Below are positions 1 through 8,511 of a DNA stretch of 64,000 nucleotides, in pieces. The number at the start of each line of letters is the position of its first letter. The first letter of the stretch is position 1. Below the pieces are notes generated by a model, which was not told where the DNA came from, made no database searches, and was given only the letters and a program-made list of their open reading frames with translations. The stretch is from contig JAFECT010000004.1 in NCBI GenBank assembly GCA_018241995.1, positions 1-64,000 on the forward strand, read 5' to 3'. This stretch comes from Pseudomonadota bacterium. GTDB taxonomy: Bacteria; Pseudomonadota; Alphaproteobacteria; Caulobacterales; Caulobacteraceae. The position numbers were made by a program, and so were the translations under genes.

Positions 1-28
1 TACCTCTCTATCCGGGCAGCACAATCCG

Positions 29-97
29 GATCCTTCCCCTCTTGCGGGGGAAGGATGGGCCCCGCAAGCCGAAGGCGCAGCGGGAGGATGGGGGGTC
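29..97 (+). repeat. Left arm of inverted repeat enclosing DUF559 gene
   Basis: This 69-base arm is repeated in inverted orientation at 471-539. By hand alignment the two arms differ by one substitution and two single-base indels. Each arm is itself compound: a hairpin (CCTTCCCC pairing with GGGGAAGG, 33-55), a short GC linker, then a second weaker hairpin ending in GGATGGGGGGTC. The two arms enclose exactly one gene, so 29-539 looks like a 511-base unit. No target-site duplication is obvious at its ends. Confidence 0.85.
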
Positions 98-121
98 TGA
101 CAGACGTGTCAGAACAGAACT

Positions 122-466
122 GTGCCCGCGGATGAACTAACGATGCGGGCAAGGGCGCGTGCGATGCGCTCTGAGCCCACCGTCACCGAGCGCAAACTGT
201 GGCAACTGCTTCGTGGCGAGAAACTCGGCGTGAAGTTCCGCAGGCAGCAAGTGATCGGCCCTTACATTGCCGACTTCGCCTGCCTCCATCCGCGCCTCAT
301 CGTTGAGGCGGATGGCGCCTCCCATTTCGACGAAGAATACGACGCCCGGCGCGACCTCTGGTTCGAGCAGAACCTGTTCAGGGTGCTGCGGTTCAGGAAC
401 GTGGACATTCTCGAGAAGCCTGCGGAGGTTGAAGCCGCGATCCGGCGCGCGATCGGGCCGAGGTAG
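122..466 (+). CDS. DUF559 family endonuclease-like protein
   Basis: Predicted small nuclease of the DUF559 group, which belongs to the PD-(D/E)XK/Vsr-like fold. The 114-residue product shows the family pattern in order: ERKLWQLLR (23-31), the basic patch VKFRRQ (37-42), GPYIADFAC with Asp51, IVEADG with Glu62 and Asp64 as likely metal ligands, and the closing VLRFRN (88-93). The length is normal for the family. The start used is GTG at 122; ATG at 143 (residue 8) is an alternative, and neither has a clear ribosome-binding site. The gene stands alone between two 69-base inverted repeat arms, with the stop 4 bases before the right arm. There is no methyltransferase partner nearby, so an ordinary restriction-modification role is not supported. 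The true substrate is unknown. Confidence 0.82.
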   Translation: MPADELTMRARARAMRSEPTVTERKLWQLLRGEKLGVKFRRQQVIGPYIADFACLHPRLIVEADGASHFDEEYDARRDLWFEQNLFRVLRFRNVDILEKPAEVEAAIRRAIGPR

Positions 467-470
467 GCTC

Positions 471-539
471 GACCCCCCATCCTCCCGCGCGCCTGCGGCT
501 TGCGGGGCCCATCCTTCCCCCGCAAGAGGGGGAAGGATC
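471..539 (-). repeat. Right arm of inverted repeat enclosing DUF559 gene
   Basis: Inverted copy of 29-97, starting 4 bases after the DUF559 stop codon. It has the same two-hairpin architecture. Its outer end runs straight into the rpsB upstream region. Confidence 0.85.
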
Positions 540-667
540 GAAAAGCCCTTGCATTCTAGGCCATTCCGCCCTATCTCCGCGCCCACTTCACACGCAGACA
601 TGCGGCCGGCCCGGGAGTTCCGGGCCGTTTCCGTTCCGAGGCCCTGAGATTCACAAGGGGCTTTTCG
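539..667 (+). promoter_or_regulatory. rpsB upstream long-range inverted repeat with internal hairpin
   Basis: The 13 bases at 539-551 (CGAAAAGCCCTTG) are the inverted complement of 654-667, with one bulged base. Between them lies a perfect 8-bp hairpin with a 5-base loop at 607-627 (GGCCCGG pairing with CCGGGCC at its core). Ribosomal protein S2 operons often carry autoregulatory leaders, and this could be one. If transcription starts near 583, however, the 5' arm would lie outside the mRNA and the outer pairing would be irrelevant. Confidence 0.35.
549..576 (+). promoter_or_regulatory. Candidate rpsB promoter
   Basis: TTGCAT at 549-554 and CTATCT at 571-576, separated by 16 bases, are the best match upstream of rpsB to an alphaproteobacterial housekeeping promoter. 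The match is partial and based on sequence alone. Confidence 0.3.
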
Positions 668-701
668 TCTGCGGAGGCCATCGGAAGAAGGAAAGATTAC
701 T

Positions 702-1628
702 ATGGCCCTGCCCGATTTCTCCATGCGTCAGCTGCTCGAAGCCGGCGCGCACTTCGGCCACCAGACCCACCGCTGGAACCCGAAGATGCAGCGCTACATC
801 TTCGGTTCGCGCGCCAACATCCACATCATCGACCTGTCGCAGTCGATTCCGCTGCTGCACCAGGCCCTGGTGAAGGTGCGCGAAGTCGCCGCGTCCGGCG
901 GCCGCGTGCTGTTTGTCGGCACCAAGCGCCAGGCTTCGGAGCCCGTGGCCATCGCGGCCAAGCGCTGCGCCCAGTACTACGTCAATCACCGCTGGCTCGG
1001 CGGCACCATGACCAACTGGCGCACCATCTCGGGCTCGATCGCGCGCCTGCGTGAGTTGGAAGGCGTGCTGGACGCGGGCGAAAGCTCCGGCCGCACCAAG
1101 AAGGAGCTGCTGACCCTGACCCGCGAGCGCGACAAGCTCGAGCTGTCGCTGGGCGGCATCAAGGACATGGGCGGCATCCCCGACCTGATGTTCGTGATCG
1201 ACACCAACAAGGAAGCGATCGCGATCCAGGAAGCGCGCAAGCTGAACATCCCGGTGATCGCGATCCTGGACACCAACTCCGATCCGGACGGCATCACCTA
1301 TCCGATCCCGGGCAACGACGACGCCGCGCGCGCCATCCAGCTGTACTGCGACCTGGTCGCGGACTCGGTGCTGGACGGCCTGGCCGCGGGCCAAGCCGCG
1401 ATGGGCGTGGACCTGGGCGCTTCCGAGCGTCCGCCGGTCGAGCCCGCGCTGGCCAAGGCCGACGCTCAGCCTGAGCCGGCGGCCCCCGTCGACGAGGCCC
1501 TGGCCGCCGAGATGGGCGCTCCCGCCGAGGCCGCTGCTGAAGCTCCGGCCGCCGCGGAAGAACCCGCGGGCGAAGCCGCGACCACCGAAGCGCTGGACGC
1601 CGTGGCTGAAGATCAGGCGACCGGCTGA
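702..1628 (+). CDS. rpsB: 30S ribosomal protein S2
   Basis: Small-subunit ribosomal protein S2, needed for late 30S assembly and S1 binding. The 308-residue product carries the N-terminal block [15 protein letters not shown] (15-29), the S2 signature [11 protein letters not shown] (96-106) and the glycine-rich [17 protein letters not shown] region. It is about 65 residues longer than the E. coli protein because of an Ala/Pro/Glu-rich, low-complexity C-terminal tail starting near residue 245. Such tails are usual in alphaproteobacterial S2. The ATG at 702 follows a purine-rich GGAAGAAGGAAAG. The next gene is tsf, the normal partner, reached through a strong hairpin at 1669-1693. Confidence 0.99.
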   Translation: MALPDFSMRQLLEAGAHFGHQTHRWNPKMQRYIFGSRANIHIIDLSQSIPLLHQALVKVREVAASGGRVLFVGTKRQASEPVAIAAKRCAQYYVNHRWLGGTMTNWRTISGSIARLRELEGVLDAGESSGRTKKELLTLTRERDKLELSLGGIKDMGGIPDLMFVIDTNKEAIAIQEARKLNIPVIAILDTNSDPDGITYPIPGNDDAARAIQLYCDLVADSVLDGLAAGQAAMGVDLGASERPPVEPALAKADAQPEPAAPVDEALAAEMGAPAEAAAEAPAAAEEPAGEAATTEALDAVAEDQATG

Positions 1629-1668
1629 TCAGCCCTTTCGGGTTGGTCGACGCATAAGAACTCTTTCC

Positions 1669-1693
1669 GCCGCCGGCTCCCCGAGCCGGCGGC
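1669..1693 (+). terminator. rpsB-tsf intergenic hairpin, probable partial terminator
   Basis: Perfect 11-bp stem (GCCGCCGGCTC at 1669-1679 pairing with 1683-1693) and a 3-base loop, followed six bases later by TTTT. It lies 40 bases after the rpsB stop and before tsf. Partial terminators between rpsB and tsf are known in other bacteria and set the S2 to EF-Ts ratio. The U-run here is short and displaced, so attenuation rather than full stop is likely. Confidence 0.6.
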
Positions 1694-1719
1694 CAGGCTT
1701 TTGAACAATGGAGGCTTCC

Positions 1720-2661
1720 ATGGCGGAAATCACAGCCGCTCTGGTCAAGGAACTGCGCGAAAAGTCCGGCGTGGGCATGATGGACTGCAAGAAGGCGCTG
1801 CAGGAAAACGGCGGCGACCTCGAAGCGTCGATGGACTGGCTGCGCGCCAAGGGCCTGTCCAAGGCCGCGAAAAAGGCCGACCGCATCGCCGCTGAAGGCC
1901 TTGTGGCCGTGGCGACGCGCGAAAACGGCATGGGCGAAGCCGGCGCCGTGGTCGAGTTCAACGCCGAGACCGACTTCGTCTCGCGCAATGAGCTGTTCCA
2001 GAACGCCGCTCGCGCCATCGCCCAGGCCGCTCTCGACGTGGAGAACGCCGAAGTCGAGGCCATCGCCGGGACCAAGCTCGGCTCGGGCGAGACCGTGCAG
2101 GACATGGTCACCCAGCTGATCGCCACCGTCGGCGAGAACATGATGCTGCGTCGCGCGGCCGCCTTCGCGGTCGAGCAGGGCGTCGTGGCCAGCTACATCC
2201 ACAACGCCACCGCGCCGGACCTCGGCCGTATCGGCGTGCTGGTGGCGCTGGAGTCGGCCGGCGACAAGGCCAAGCTGCGCGAACTGGGCCGCAAGATCGC
2301 CATGCACGTGGCGGCCACCCAGCCGCTGTCGCTGACCACCGACGACCTGGATCCGGCGGCGGTCGAGCGTGAGCGCGCGATCTTCGCCGAACAGGCCGCG
2401 GAATCGGGCAAGCCGCCCGCCGTGGTCGAGAAGATGGTCGAAGGCCGCATCCGCAAGTTCTTCGAGGAAGTCGTGCTGACCAAGCAGGCCTTCGTGATGA
2501 ACCCGGACCAGACCATCGAGCAATTGGTCGAGGCCACCGGCAAGGAAATCGGCTCGCCGATCAAGCTGGTCGGCTTCACCCGCCTGGCGCTGGGCGAAGG
2601 CGTGGAGAAGAAGTCGGAAGACTTCGCCGCCGAAGTCGCGGCCGCCGCGGCCGGCGGCTAA
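1720..2661 (+). CDS. tsf: Translation elongation factor Ts
   Basis: Guanine nucleotide exchange factor that recycles EF-Tu-GDP. The 313-residue product has the N-terminal UBA-like domain with [19 protein letters not shown] (9-27) and the core motif ETDFVSRN (83-90). An upstream in-frame ATG exists at 1708, but GGAGG lies at 1710-1714, five bases before the ATG at 1720, and the family begins MAEI, so 1720 is chosen. Second gene of the rpsB-tsf unit; it ends at an intrinsic terminator. Confidence 0.98.
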   Translation: MAEITAALVKELREKSGVGMMDCKKALQENGGDLEASMDWLRAKGLSKAAKKADRIAAEGLVAVATRENGMGEAGAVVEFNAETDFVSRNELFQNAARAIAQAALDVENAEVEAIAGTKLGSGETVQDMVTQLIATVGENMMLRRAAAFAVEQGVVASYIHNATAPDLGRIGVLVALESAGDKAKLRELGRKIAMHVAATQPLSLTTDDLDPAAVERERAIFAEQAAESGKPPAVVEKMVEGRIRKFFEEVVLTKQAFVMNPDQTIEQLVEATGKEIGSPIKLVGFTRLALGEGVEKKSEDFAAEVAAAAAGG

Positions 2662-2687
2662 GCCCAAGCCGCAAGGCTGGAATGCGA

Positions 2688-2717
2688 AACGCCCCGGAGC
2701 GATCCGGGGCGTTTTTC
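2688..2717 (+). terminator. Intrinsic terminator of tsf
   Basis: Stem CGCCCCGGA/TCCGGGGCG with a short loop, followed by TTTTTCTTT. It lies between convergent tsf and the methyltransferase gene. On the minus strand the hairpin is followed by only TTT, so it mainly serves tsf. Confidence 0.85.
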
Positions 2718-2725
2718 TTTGGCCG

Positions 2726-3604
2726 TCATTTCCCGCCCGTCACCGCTGCGAAATAGCGCTCGGCGAAGATCTGGCCAGTGCGGCGGTCGTGCTCGCGCAG
2801 CAGGTAGTGCACGAGGTCGTAGGACCGATAACAGTCGTGCAGGATCACCGACATCTTCAGGAGTTGCTCGGGGCTCAGCAGATCCAGCCGGGTGACGTCG
2901 CGCATATAGACCGCGTCGGCCCACAGCACCTGGCTGTGGCCGAGGTAGGGGTCGGTTCCGAACAGCAGGGGCTTGAAATCGCGCGTCACCAGGGGCTCGA
3001 ACCGGTGCAGCATGAAGCCTCTGCTGCGCATGAACAGGTCCACGTCGGCGAACAGCGGCTGGCCGACGTACATCTGCATGAACTCGACCTCGGTGTGCAC
3101 CACCAACGCCTCGCCTATCCGCGCCGGCGCGTTCTGGAACACCAGGAGCTCGCCGCCCTGGATGTCGATCTTCAGAAGGTCGAGCCCTGAGGTCTCGGGC
3201 ACGTCGTCCAGGCGCACCGTGTCGACCTCGACCCGTTGGGTCACCTCGCCCCATTCCGCAAAGCCGTAGAACAGCGACAGGATCCGTGGGTCCGGCTCCA
3301 GGATCGAGGTCATGCCAGGCAGGCGGCATAGGCGTAAGGTGCGCCGCCCGCCGTCGCCGACCGCGTGGGGCAGGTAGGCCTCGTTCGGCCCCTTCCGACG
3401 ATTGAGCTCAGCCAGGGCGTCGGGATTGGGCTCGAACCCCACCACCTCGGTATGGCCCGCCGCCAGCAGGGGCGCGTAGGGGACCTCGCCGTCGATGGGG
3501 TTGGCGCCCACGTCGACCACCTTCAGGCGACACGAGAGCGGAAGCAGCTGGTGCAGCTGGGCGACCGGAACCTGGGGGTTCCGCTCGATGACCACCATCT
3601 CCAT
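2726..3604 (-). CDS. FkbM family SAM-dependent methyltransferase
   Basis: Probable O-methyltransferase of the FkbM class, a group that often modifies sugars or polyketides. The 292-residue product has the SAM-binding motif DVGAN (31-35), the acidic strand end GFEPN (56-60) and the characteristic KIDIQGGE (145-152; the family consensus is KIDVEGxE). No glycosyltransferase or polysaccharide genes flank it, so the substrate cannot be inferred. It runs towards tsf, with the two 3' ends separated by a terminator. It is 50 bases downstream of the TPR gene on the same strand and may be co-transcribed with it. Confidence 0.85.
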   Translation of the reverse strand: MEMVVIERNPQVPVAQLHQLLPLSCRLKVVDVGANPIDGEVPYAPLLAAGHTEVVGFEPNPDALAELNRRKGPNEAYLPHAVGDGGRRTLRLCRLPGMTSILEPDPRILSLFYGFAEWGEVTQRVEVDTVRLDDVPETSGLDLLKIDIQGGELLVFQNAPARIGEALVVHTEVEFMQMYVGQPLFADVDLFMRSRGFMLHRFEPLVTRDFKPLLFGTDPYLGHSQVLWADAVYMRDVTRLDLLSPEQLLKMSVILHDCYRSYDLVHYLLREHDRRTGQIFAERYFAAVTGGK

Positions 3605-3654
3605 GCCGTTCCCCCCGAGACCTGAGTCGGGGTCAGCTTAGACCGAGCCGCCGG

Positions 3655-5178
3655 CTATTTCTTGCGGGCCTTCTTGCGCTTGTGGACGACGCCCCGGATC
3701 GCGTCCTCCTGCTCCAGGTCGGCGAAGGCGCGGGCGAAGTCGCCCCGGGCCTGCCAGATCGCGGCGCGGTCGTGATAGGCGTCGGCGTAGTTGGGCCTGA
3801 GACGGATCGCCTCGTTGAAGGCCGCCAGGGCGCCGTTGCTGTCGCCGCGCAGGCGCAGCGCTATGCCCAGGTCGAGGTAGGTCTCCGCATCCTGCTTGTA
3901 GATCAGCGCCTCTTTGAAATCCGATGCGGCGCCGGCGTTGTCGCCCAGGTGCGAACGGGCGATGCCGCGATTGTGGAAGTTGATGAAGCTGCCCTTCAGC
4001 GCAATCGCCTGGTCGAGATCCGGCATGCCTTTGGCCCATTGCTTCGCGTCCATGGCCAGAAGCCCACGCCCCTCGTAGGCGTCGGAGGCCTTGGGGTCGA
4101 TTTGCAGCGCCTGCTCGAAATCCGCCCGCGCCCGCGCGACGTCGCCCTTCTTGCGCCAGGATGAGCCCCGGCTCTGGATCGCGTCGACGAAGTCCGGCTT
4201 CAGTTTCACCGCCTCGTCGAAGTCGGCGATGGCCTTGTCGTAGTCGCCCTTGCGATGCCAGGTCAGACCGCGGTTGTAGAAGTTCTCGGGGACAGTGGCC
4301 TTGAGCGCGATGGCATGGGTCAGGTCGGCGATGGCGCCTTCGTTGTCCTCGGTTCGATAGCGGGCCAGGCCGCGCCCGCCGTAGCCGCCTTCGTCGTCCG
4401 GCTTGAGCCGGATCACGGTTTCGAAGTCGGCGATGGCGCTGGCGCCCCCGTTTTCGTCCAGCTTGACGCTGCCACGCGCCAGATAGGCCTCGACCATGTC
4501 CGGTTGCAGGGCGATGGCGTTGTCGAAGTTGGCGATGGCGGTGGCCCGCGCGCCCTTCCGCCACCACGCTAGGCCGCGGTTGAAGTAGACGCGGGCGTCC
4601 TTTTTCAGCCTGAGCGCGGCGTCGTCGTCGGCGATCGCTCCGTCGTAGTCCTTCTGTTGCATGCGGACGTGCGAGCGCTCGTCCAGGGCGTCGAATGAAT
4701 CCGGTGCGAGAGCCAGCGCCTTGTTCAAATCCGCCAGGGCGGCGTCGAGGTCGCCGGTGCGCCCGCGCAGGCTGCCACGGTTGATCAGCAGGGGGAGGCT
4801 GTCGCCCTTGATGCGCAGCGCCTGATCGTAGTCGGCCAGGGCGGCCTTCAGATCACCCTTGCGCTCGTAGGCGGCGCCGCGGTTTCCATAGGCGTTCAGG
4901 TTCTCGGCCTTGGCGGCGATGGATTGGGTGAAATCGTCGATGGCCCCGTCCACATCGTCCTTGTGCATCCGCGCAAGGCCGCGGTTGTTGTAGGCGGGCG
5001 CCAGATTGGGCGCGTTCTTGCGGCCTTTCATCGCCTGCAGCTCGGCGGTGCAGGCGGCGATCCGGGCATCGTCGGCGGTGTCGCCGGCGAAGCAGGGCGG
5101 GGGAGGCGCGGCGCGGGCCGCACCGGCCAGGATCGTCGTCGCCGCCAGGACGGCGAGCGTGGTCATGCGATGGTTCAT
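3655..5178 (-). CDS. Secreted tetratricopeptide repeat protein
   Basis: Protein of 507 residues with an N-terminal signal peptide (about 1-23, ending AGAARA) followed by roughly a dozen tandem 34-residue TPR units from about residue 62 to 490. Repeating landmarks are NRG at helix A and the DY/DFD-AL segment at helix B. The tail is very basic (KRKKARKK). TPR arrays are protein-binding scaffolds, so a periplasmic adaptor role is plausible. No enzymatic domain is visible. It starts divergently from pyrH, with 161 bases between the two start codons. Confidence 0.85.
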   Translation of the reverse strand: MNHRMTTLAVLAATTILAGAARAAPPPPCFAGDTADDARIAACTAELQAMKGRKNAPNLAPAYNNRGLARMHKDDVDGAIDDFTQSIAAKAENLNAYGNRGAAYERKGDLKAALADYDQALRIKGDSLPLLINRGSLRGRTGDLDAALADLNKALALAPDSFDALDERSHVRMQQKDYDGAIADDDAALRLKKDARVYFNRGLAWWRKGARATAIANFDNAIALQPDMVEAYLARGSVKLDENGGASAIADFETVIRLKPDDEGGYGGRGLARYRTEDNEGAIADLTHAIALKATVPENFYNRGLTWHRKGDYDKAIADFDEAVKLKPDFVDAIQSRGSSWRKKGDVARARADFEQALQIDPKASDAYEGRGLLAMDAKQWAKGMPDLDQAIALKGSFINFHNRGIARSHLGDNAGAASDFKEALIYKQDAETYLDLGIALRLRGDSNGALAAFNEAIRLRPNYADAYHDRAAIWQARGDFARAFADLEQEDAIRGVVHKRKKARKK

Positions 5179-5339
5179 CTGGCCCCCCGGCCTTGACGTC
5201 AGGCGTACTACCCGTGCGCGAAGTCTTGCGGCCGCGGCTCAGATTGTCCAGCCGCACGGCGCCTTTAGTGGCCGCCCGGCGTCAGGATCGTCTAGAATGG
5301 CCCGAATCCAGTCCCCGCCGCGCTTTCCAAGAGTCACCC

Positions 5340-6095
5340 ATGACCGCACAGCCCGTCCCCGCGCCCAAATACAGGAAGGTCCTGCTCAAGATCTCCGGCG
5401 AGGTCCTGATGGGGGAGCAGGGCTACGGCATCGACATGAAGACAGTGGACGCCATCGCCGCGGAGGTCGCGCAGGTGGTCGCCGCGGGCGTGGAGCTGTG
5501 TCTGGTGATCGGCGGCGGCAACATCTTCCGGGGCCTCTCGACCGCCGCGCGCGGGATGGAGCGGGCCAGCGCGGACTACATGGGCATGCTGGCGACCGTC
5601 ATGAACGCCCTGGCCATGCAGAACGCGCTGGAGAAGATCGGCGTCGACACCCGCGTGCAGTCGGCCATCCCGATGCAGACGGTCTGCGAGTCCTACATCC
5701 GCCGGCGCGCGCTGCGTCACCTGGAGAAGGGCCGGGTGGTGATCTTCGCCGCGGGCACCGGCAACCCGTTCTTCACCACCGACTCCGGCGCGGCGCTCAG
5801 GGCCGCCGAAATGGGCTGCGACGCGCTCTTGAAGGGGACCAGCGTCGACGGCGTCTATACCGCCGACCCCAAGAAGGACCCCAAGGCGGTCCGCTATGAG
5901 CGCCTGACCTATCTGGATGTGCTGTCCCAGGACCTGAAGGTGATGGACGCCTCGGCGATCAGCCTGATGCGCGAAAACGGCATCCCCATTGTGGTATTCT
6001 CGATCCGCAAGCGCGGCGCGCTGCTGGACGTTCTGACGGGCTCGGGCGTGCACACGGTCATCGCCGAAGACAGCCGCGCAGACGACCAGGCCTGA
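5340..6095 (+). CDS. pyrH: Uridylate kinase (UMP kinase)
   Basis: Cytosolic hexameric kinase converting UMP and ATP to UDP and ADP in pyrimidine nucleotide synthesis. The 251-residue product has KISGE (17-21), GGGNIFRG (58-65) and the nucleotide/UMP-binding loop [14 protein letters not shown] (139-152), with DPKKDP at about 177-182. The frame is open upstream to 5193, but family alignment begins at ATG 5340. pyrH followed by frr is the standard order after rpsB-tsf. Here the two pairs are separated by two minus-strand genes. Confidence 0.98.
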   Translation: MTAQPVPAPKYRKVLLKISGEVLMGEQGYGIDMKTVDAIAAEVAQVVAAGVELCLVIGGGNIFRGLSTAARGMERASADYMGMLATVMNALAMQNALEKIGVDTRVQSAIPMQTVCESYIRRRALRHLEKGRVVIFAAGTGNPFFTTDSGAALRAAEMGCDALLKGTSVDGVYTADPKKDPKAVRYERLTYLDVLSQDLKVMDASAISLMRENGIPIVVFSIRKRGALLDVLTGSGVHTVIAEDSRADDQA

Positions 6096-6208
6096 TTCAT
6101 CGCCGTTTGAGGGGACAAATCCCCCTGGCGTGGCTAAACATCGACTCCAGGCTCGCGCCGCCCTAAGGCGAGCGGGCGATCTGTGAGCGAGCGGACAGGA
6201 AGAAGAAG

Positions 6209-6775
6209 ATGAGCACCGCAGCCAAACCTGACCTGAAGACCTTCACCAGCCGCATGGACAAGGCTGTCCAGGCGCTGAAGGACGAGTTCGCCGGCCTGCG
6301 CACGGGCCGCGCCTCCGCCGGCCTGATCGAGCCGGTGATGGTGGAGGCCTACGGCTCCTCGATGCCGATCACCCAGTGCGGCGCCATCAGCGTGCCCGAG
6401 CCGCGCATGATCACCGTCAACGTCTGGGACCGCGGCCTGGTGGTCTCGGTGGAAAAGGCGATCCGCAATTCAGGACTGGGCCTGAACCCGATCGTCGAGG
6501 GCCAGCTGTTGCGCATCCCGATCCCGGCCCTGACCGAGGACCGCCGCAAGGACTTGGTGAAGCTCGCCGGCAAGTACGCCGAGCAGCAGCGTATCGCCGT
6601 GCGCAACGTGCGCCGCGACGCCAACGACGACCTGAAGAAGGCCGAGAAGGACCACGCGATCAGCGAGGACGAGCACAAGAAGCTCGGCGTCGAGGTCCAG
6701 CACGCCACGGACGCGGCCATCAAGCGCATCGACGAGGCCTTGAAAGTCAAAGAACAAGAGATCATGCAGGTCTGA
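6209..6775 (+). CDS. frr: Ribosome recycling factor
   Basis: RRF splits post-termination ribosomes together with EF-G. The 188-residue product has the usual length and layout: a long helical domain I at both ends and an inserted domain II. Landmarks are LRTGRAS (30-36), VNVWD in domain II and the C-terminal helix [11 protein letters not shown]. The start ATG 6209 follows AGGAAGAAGAAG. It is the second gene of the pyrH-frr pair and leads into uppS after 91 bases. Confidence 0.98.
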   Translation: MSTAAKPDLKTFTSRMDKAVQALKDEFAGLRTGRASAGLIEPVMVEAYGSSMPITQCGAISVPEPRMITVNVWDRGLVVSVEKAIRNSGLGLNPIVEGQLLRIPIPALTEDRRKDLVKLAGKYAEQQRIAVRNVRRDANDDLKKAEKDHAISEDEHKKLGVEVQHATDAAIKRIDEALKVKEQEIMQV

Positions 6776-6866
6776 GTGTCGGCCCCCGTCGCCGGACGGG
6801 AGGACGATTTCCGGGCGGCCAACCGGTAAGAGAAAGCCGTCGAAACGCTCAGGGAGAAGGACGCGC

Positions 6867-7646
6867 ATGTCGCGGGCGTCCGACAAATCCGATCAGGCCG
6901 CCCCCTCGGCGCCGGAAAACTCCGGCGGGCCGAAGCATGTGGCCGTGATCATGGACGGCAACGGCCGCTGGGCGAAGGCGCGGGGCATGCCGCGCACGCT
7001 GGGTCACCGCGCCGGCGTCAACGCCCTGAAACGCACTGTCGAGGCGGCGCCGCAGTTCGGGTTGGAGTGCCTGACCGTGTTCGGCTTCTCGACCGAGAAC
7101 TGGCGCCGGCCGGTGGCCGAAGTTTCTGAGCTGATGGGGCTGGTCAAGCTCTACGTCCAGACCGACCTCGACCGTTTGGCTCGCGAAGGGGTGCGGGTGC
7201 GCATCCTGGGTCGCCGCGACGGCCTGCCGCCCGACATCCAGGAGATCGTCGAGCGCGCCGAGGCCAAGACCGCGCACAATTCCAATTTCCTGCTGCAGGT
7301 CGCGTTCAACTATGGCTCGCGGGGCGACATTGTGGACGCGGCGCGCAAGTTCGCGATCCAGGTGCGGGACGGCAAGGCGGATCCCGCCGACCTCGACGAG
7401 GCCATGTTCGGCTCCTTGCTGTGCACCGCCAAGGGCCCGCCGGTGGACCTCGTGATCCGCACCTCCGGCGAGCGGCGCATTTCCAACTTCCTCCTGTGGG
7501 AGGCGGCCTACGCCGAGTTCGTGTTCCAGAACGTGCTGTGGCCCGACTACGGCCCCGAAGCCTTGTCCGAAGCCATTGAAGAGTTCCGACGTCGCGAGCG
7601 ACGCTTCGGCGGATTAGACGCGCATGACGTCCTCGCCGCCGGCTAA
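6867..7646 (+). CDS. uppS: Undecaprenyl diphosphate synthase
   Basis: Cis-prenyltransferase that condenses eight isopentenyl diphosphates with farnesyl diphosphate to give the C55 carrier for peptidoglycan and O-antigen. The 259-residue product shows HVAVIMDGNGRWAKARG (24-40) with catalytic Asp30, FGFSTENWRRP (72-82), and RTSGERRISNFLLWE with the AYAEFVF block near residues 200-225. The first 20 residues form a variable tail. Its 3' end overlaps cdsA by 23 bases, which indicates translational coupling. Confidence 0.98.
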   Translation: MSRASDKSDQAAPSAPENSGGPKHVAVIMDGNGRWAKARGMPRTLGHRAGVNALKRTVEAAPQFGLECLTVFGFSTENWRRPVAEVSELMGLVKLYVQTDLDRLAREGVRVRILGRRDGLPPDIQEIVERAEAKTAHNSNFLLQVAFNYGSRGDIVDAARKFAIQVRDGKADPADLDEAMFGSLLCTAKGPPVDLVIRTSGERRISNFLLWEAAYAEFVFQNVLWPDYGPEALSEAIEEFRRRERRFGGLDAHDVLAAG

Positions 7647-8511
7647 GCCCCGCCGCATGAACGATCTGGCGGTGCGGGCGCTTTCGGCGCTGGTGCTGAT
7701 CCCGACCGCCGTGGTAGCGGTGGCCCTGCCGGGCACGGGCGCCCACGGCGGCTGGCTGTTTCTGGCCCTGGTGGTGATCGGCGCGGCGCTGCTGTGCCTG
7801 GAGTGGGGCAAGATGAGCGCACCCCGCACACCCATCCGCATGGGCGCGGCGGTGGCGCTTGCAGTCGTAGCTTCGGTCCTGGCCGCCTGGGTCGACCATT
7901 TTTCCGTCGCTCTTATCCTCTTGGTGTTCGGCGCCGCCGCCGTGGCCGCCTTCGCGCGGCTGCTGAAGGTCTCGGCCCTCGATGCCGCTTACGGCGTGCT
8001 TTATATCGGCTGGCCCTGCGCGGTGCTGGTCTGGCTGAGGATGCGGCCCGACGACGGCCTGGGTTGGACAATCCTGCTGTTCGCGGTCGCTTGGTCGGCC
8101 GACATCTGCGCCTATCTGCTGGGTAGCCTGCTGAAAGGCCCCAAGCTCTGGCCGCGCTTTTCGCCCAACAAGACCTGGTCCGGGTTCATCGGTGGTTTGA
8201 TCGCCGGTTCCGGCGCCGCGGCCATCATCGCCGCCTTCGCGCCGCAGGTCGGGGGCTGGGTCGGGCTGGGACCCGACATCGACCTGGGCCTCCCGGTCTG
8301 GCTGGCTCTGCTGATCGGCCTGATCGCCGCGCTGGCGACCATGGCCGGAGACCTCTGGGAATCGGCGCTGAAGCGTCGCTTCGGGGTGAAGGACGCGGGC
8401 GACCTGATCCCCGGCCACGGCGGCCTGCTCGATCGGGTCGACGGCATGATGTTCTCGGTCGTGGCGCTGGCTGCCTGCCGCCTGATCGTGCGTGCTTGGG
8501 GGCTGGCATGA
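7624..8511 (+). CDS. cdsA: Phosphatidate cytidylyltransferase
   Basis: Inner-membrane enzyme making CDP-diacylglycerol from phosphatidate and CTP, the branch point of phospholipid synthesis. The 295-residue product has about eight hydrophobic segments and the C-terminal family signature S[10 protein letters not shown] followed by [13 protein letters not shown] (near 258-280). ATG 7624 overlaps the end of uppS; ATG 7657 (MNDLAVRA) is an alternative start. The stop overlaps the dxr start by ATGA. Confidence 0.96.
   Translation: MTSSPPAKPRRMNDLAVRALSALVLIPTAVVAVALPGTGAHGGWLFLALVVIGAALLCLEWGKMSAPRTPIRMGAAVALAVVASVLAAWVDHFSVALILLVFGAAAVAAFARLLKVSALDAAYGVLYIGWPCAVLVWLRMRPDDGLGWTILLFAVAWSADICAYLLGSLLKGPKLWPRFSPNKTWSGFIGGLIAGSGAAAIIAAFAPQVGGWVGLGPDIDLGLPVWLALLIGLIAALATMAGDLWESALKRRFGVKDAGDLIPGHGGLLDRVDGMMFSVVALAACRLIVRAWGLA

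Noticed and set aside
29-539. DUF559 gene as part of a restriction-modification system
   Set aside because: No methyltransferase or specificity subunit is adjacent; the only methyltransferase nearby (2726-3604) is an FkbM small-molecule type.
267-724. Long alternative frames over the DUF559 gene and rpsB leader
   Set aside because: They are Arg/Pro/Ala-rich shadows typical of high-GC DNA and run across the palindromic arms without conserved motifs.
1708-1719. Upstream ATG as the tsf start
   Set aside because: The GGAGG site lies within these bases and is correctly spaced only for ATG 1720.
2726-3604. FkbM methyltransferase as marker of a polysaccharide or secondary-metabolite cluster
   Set aside because: No glycosyltransferase, polymerase, export or synthase genes flank it.
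5194-5201. TGACGTCA palindrome as a specific operator before pyrH
   Set aside because: Eight bases are too short to separate from chance in this GC-rich background, and it overlaps a TTGACG that could equally be a -35 box.
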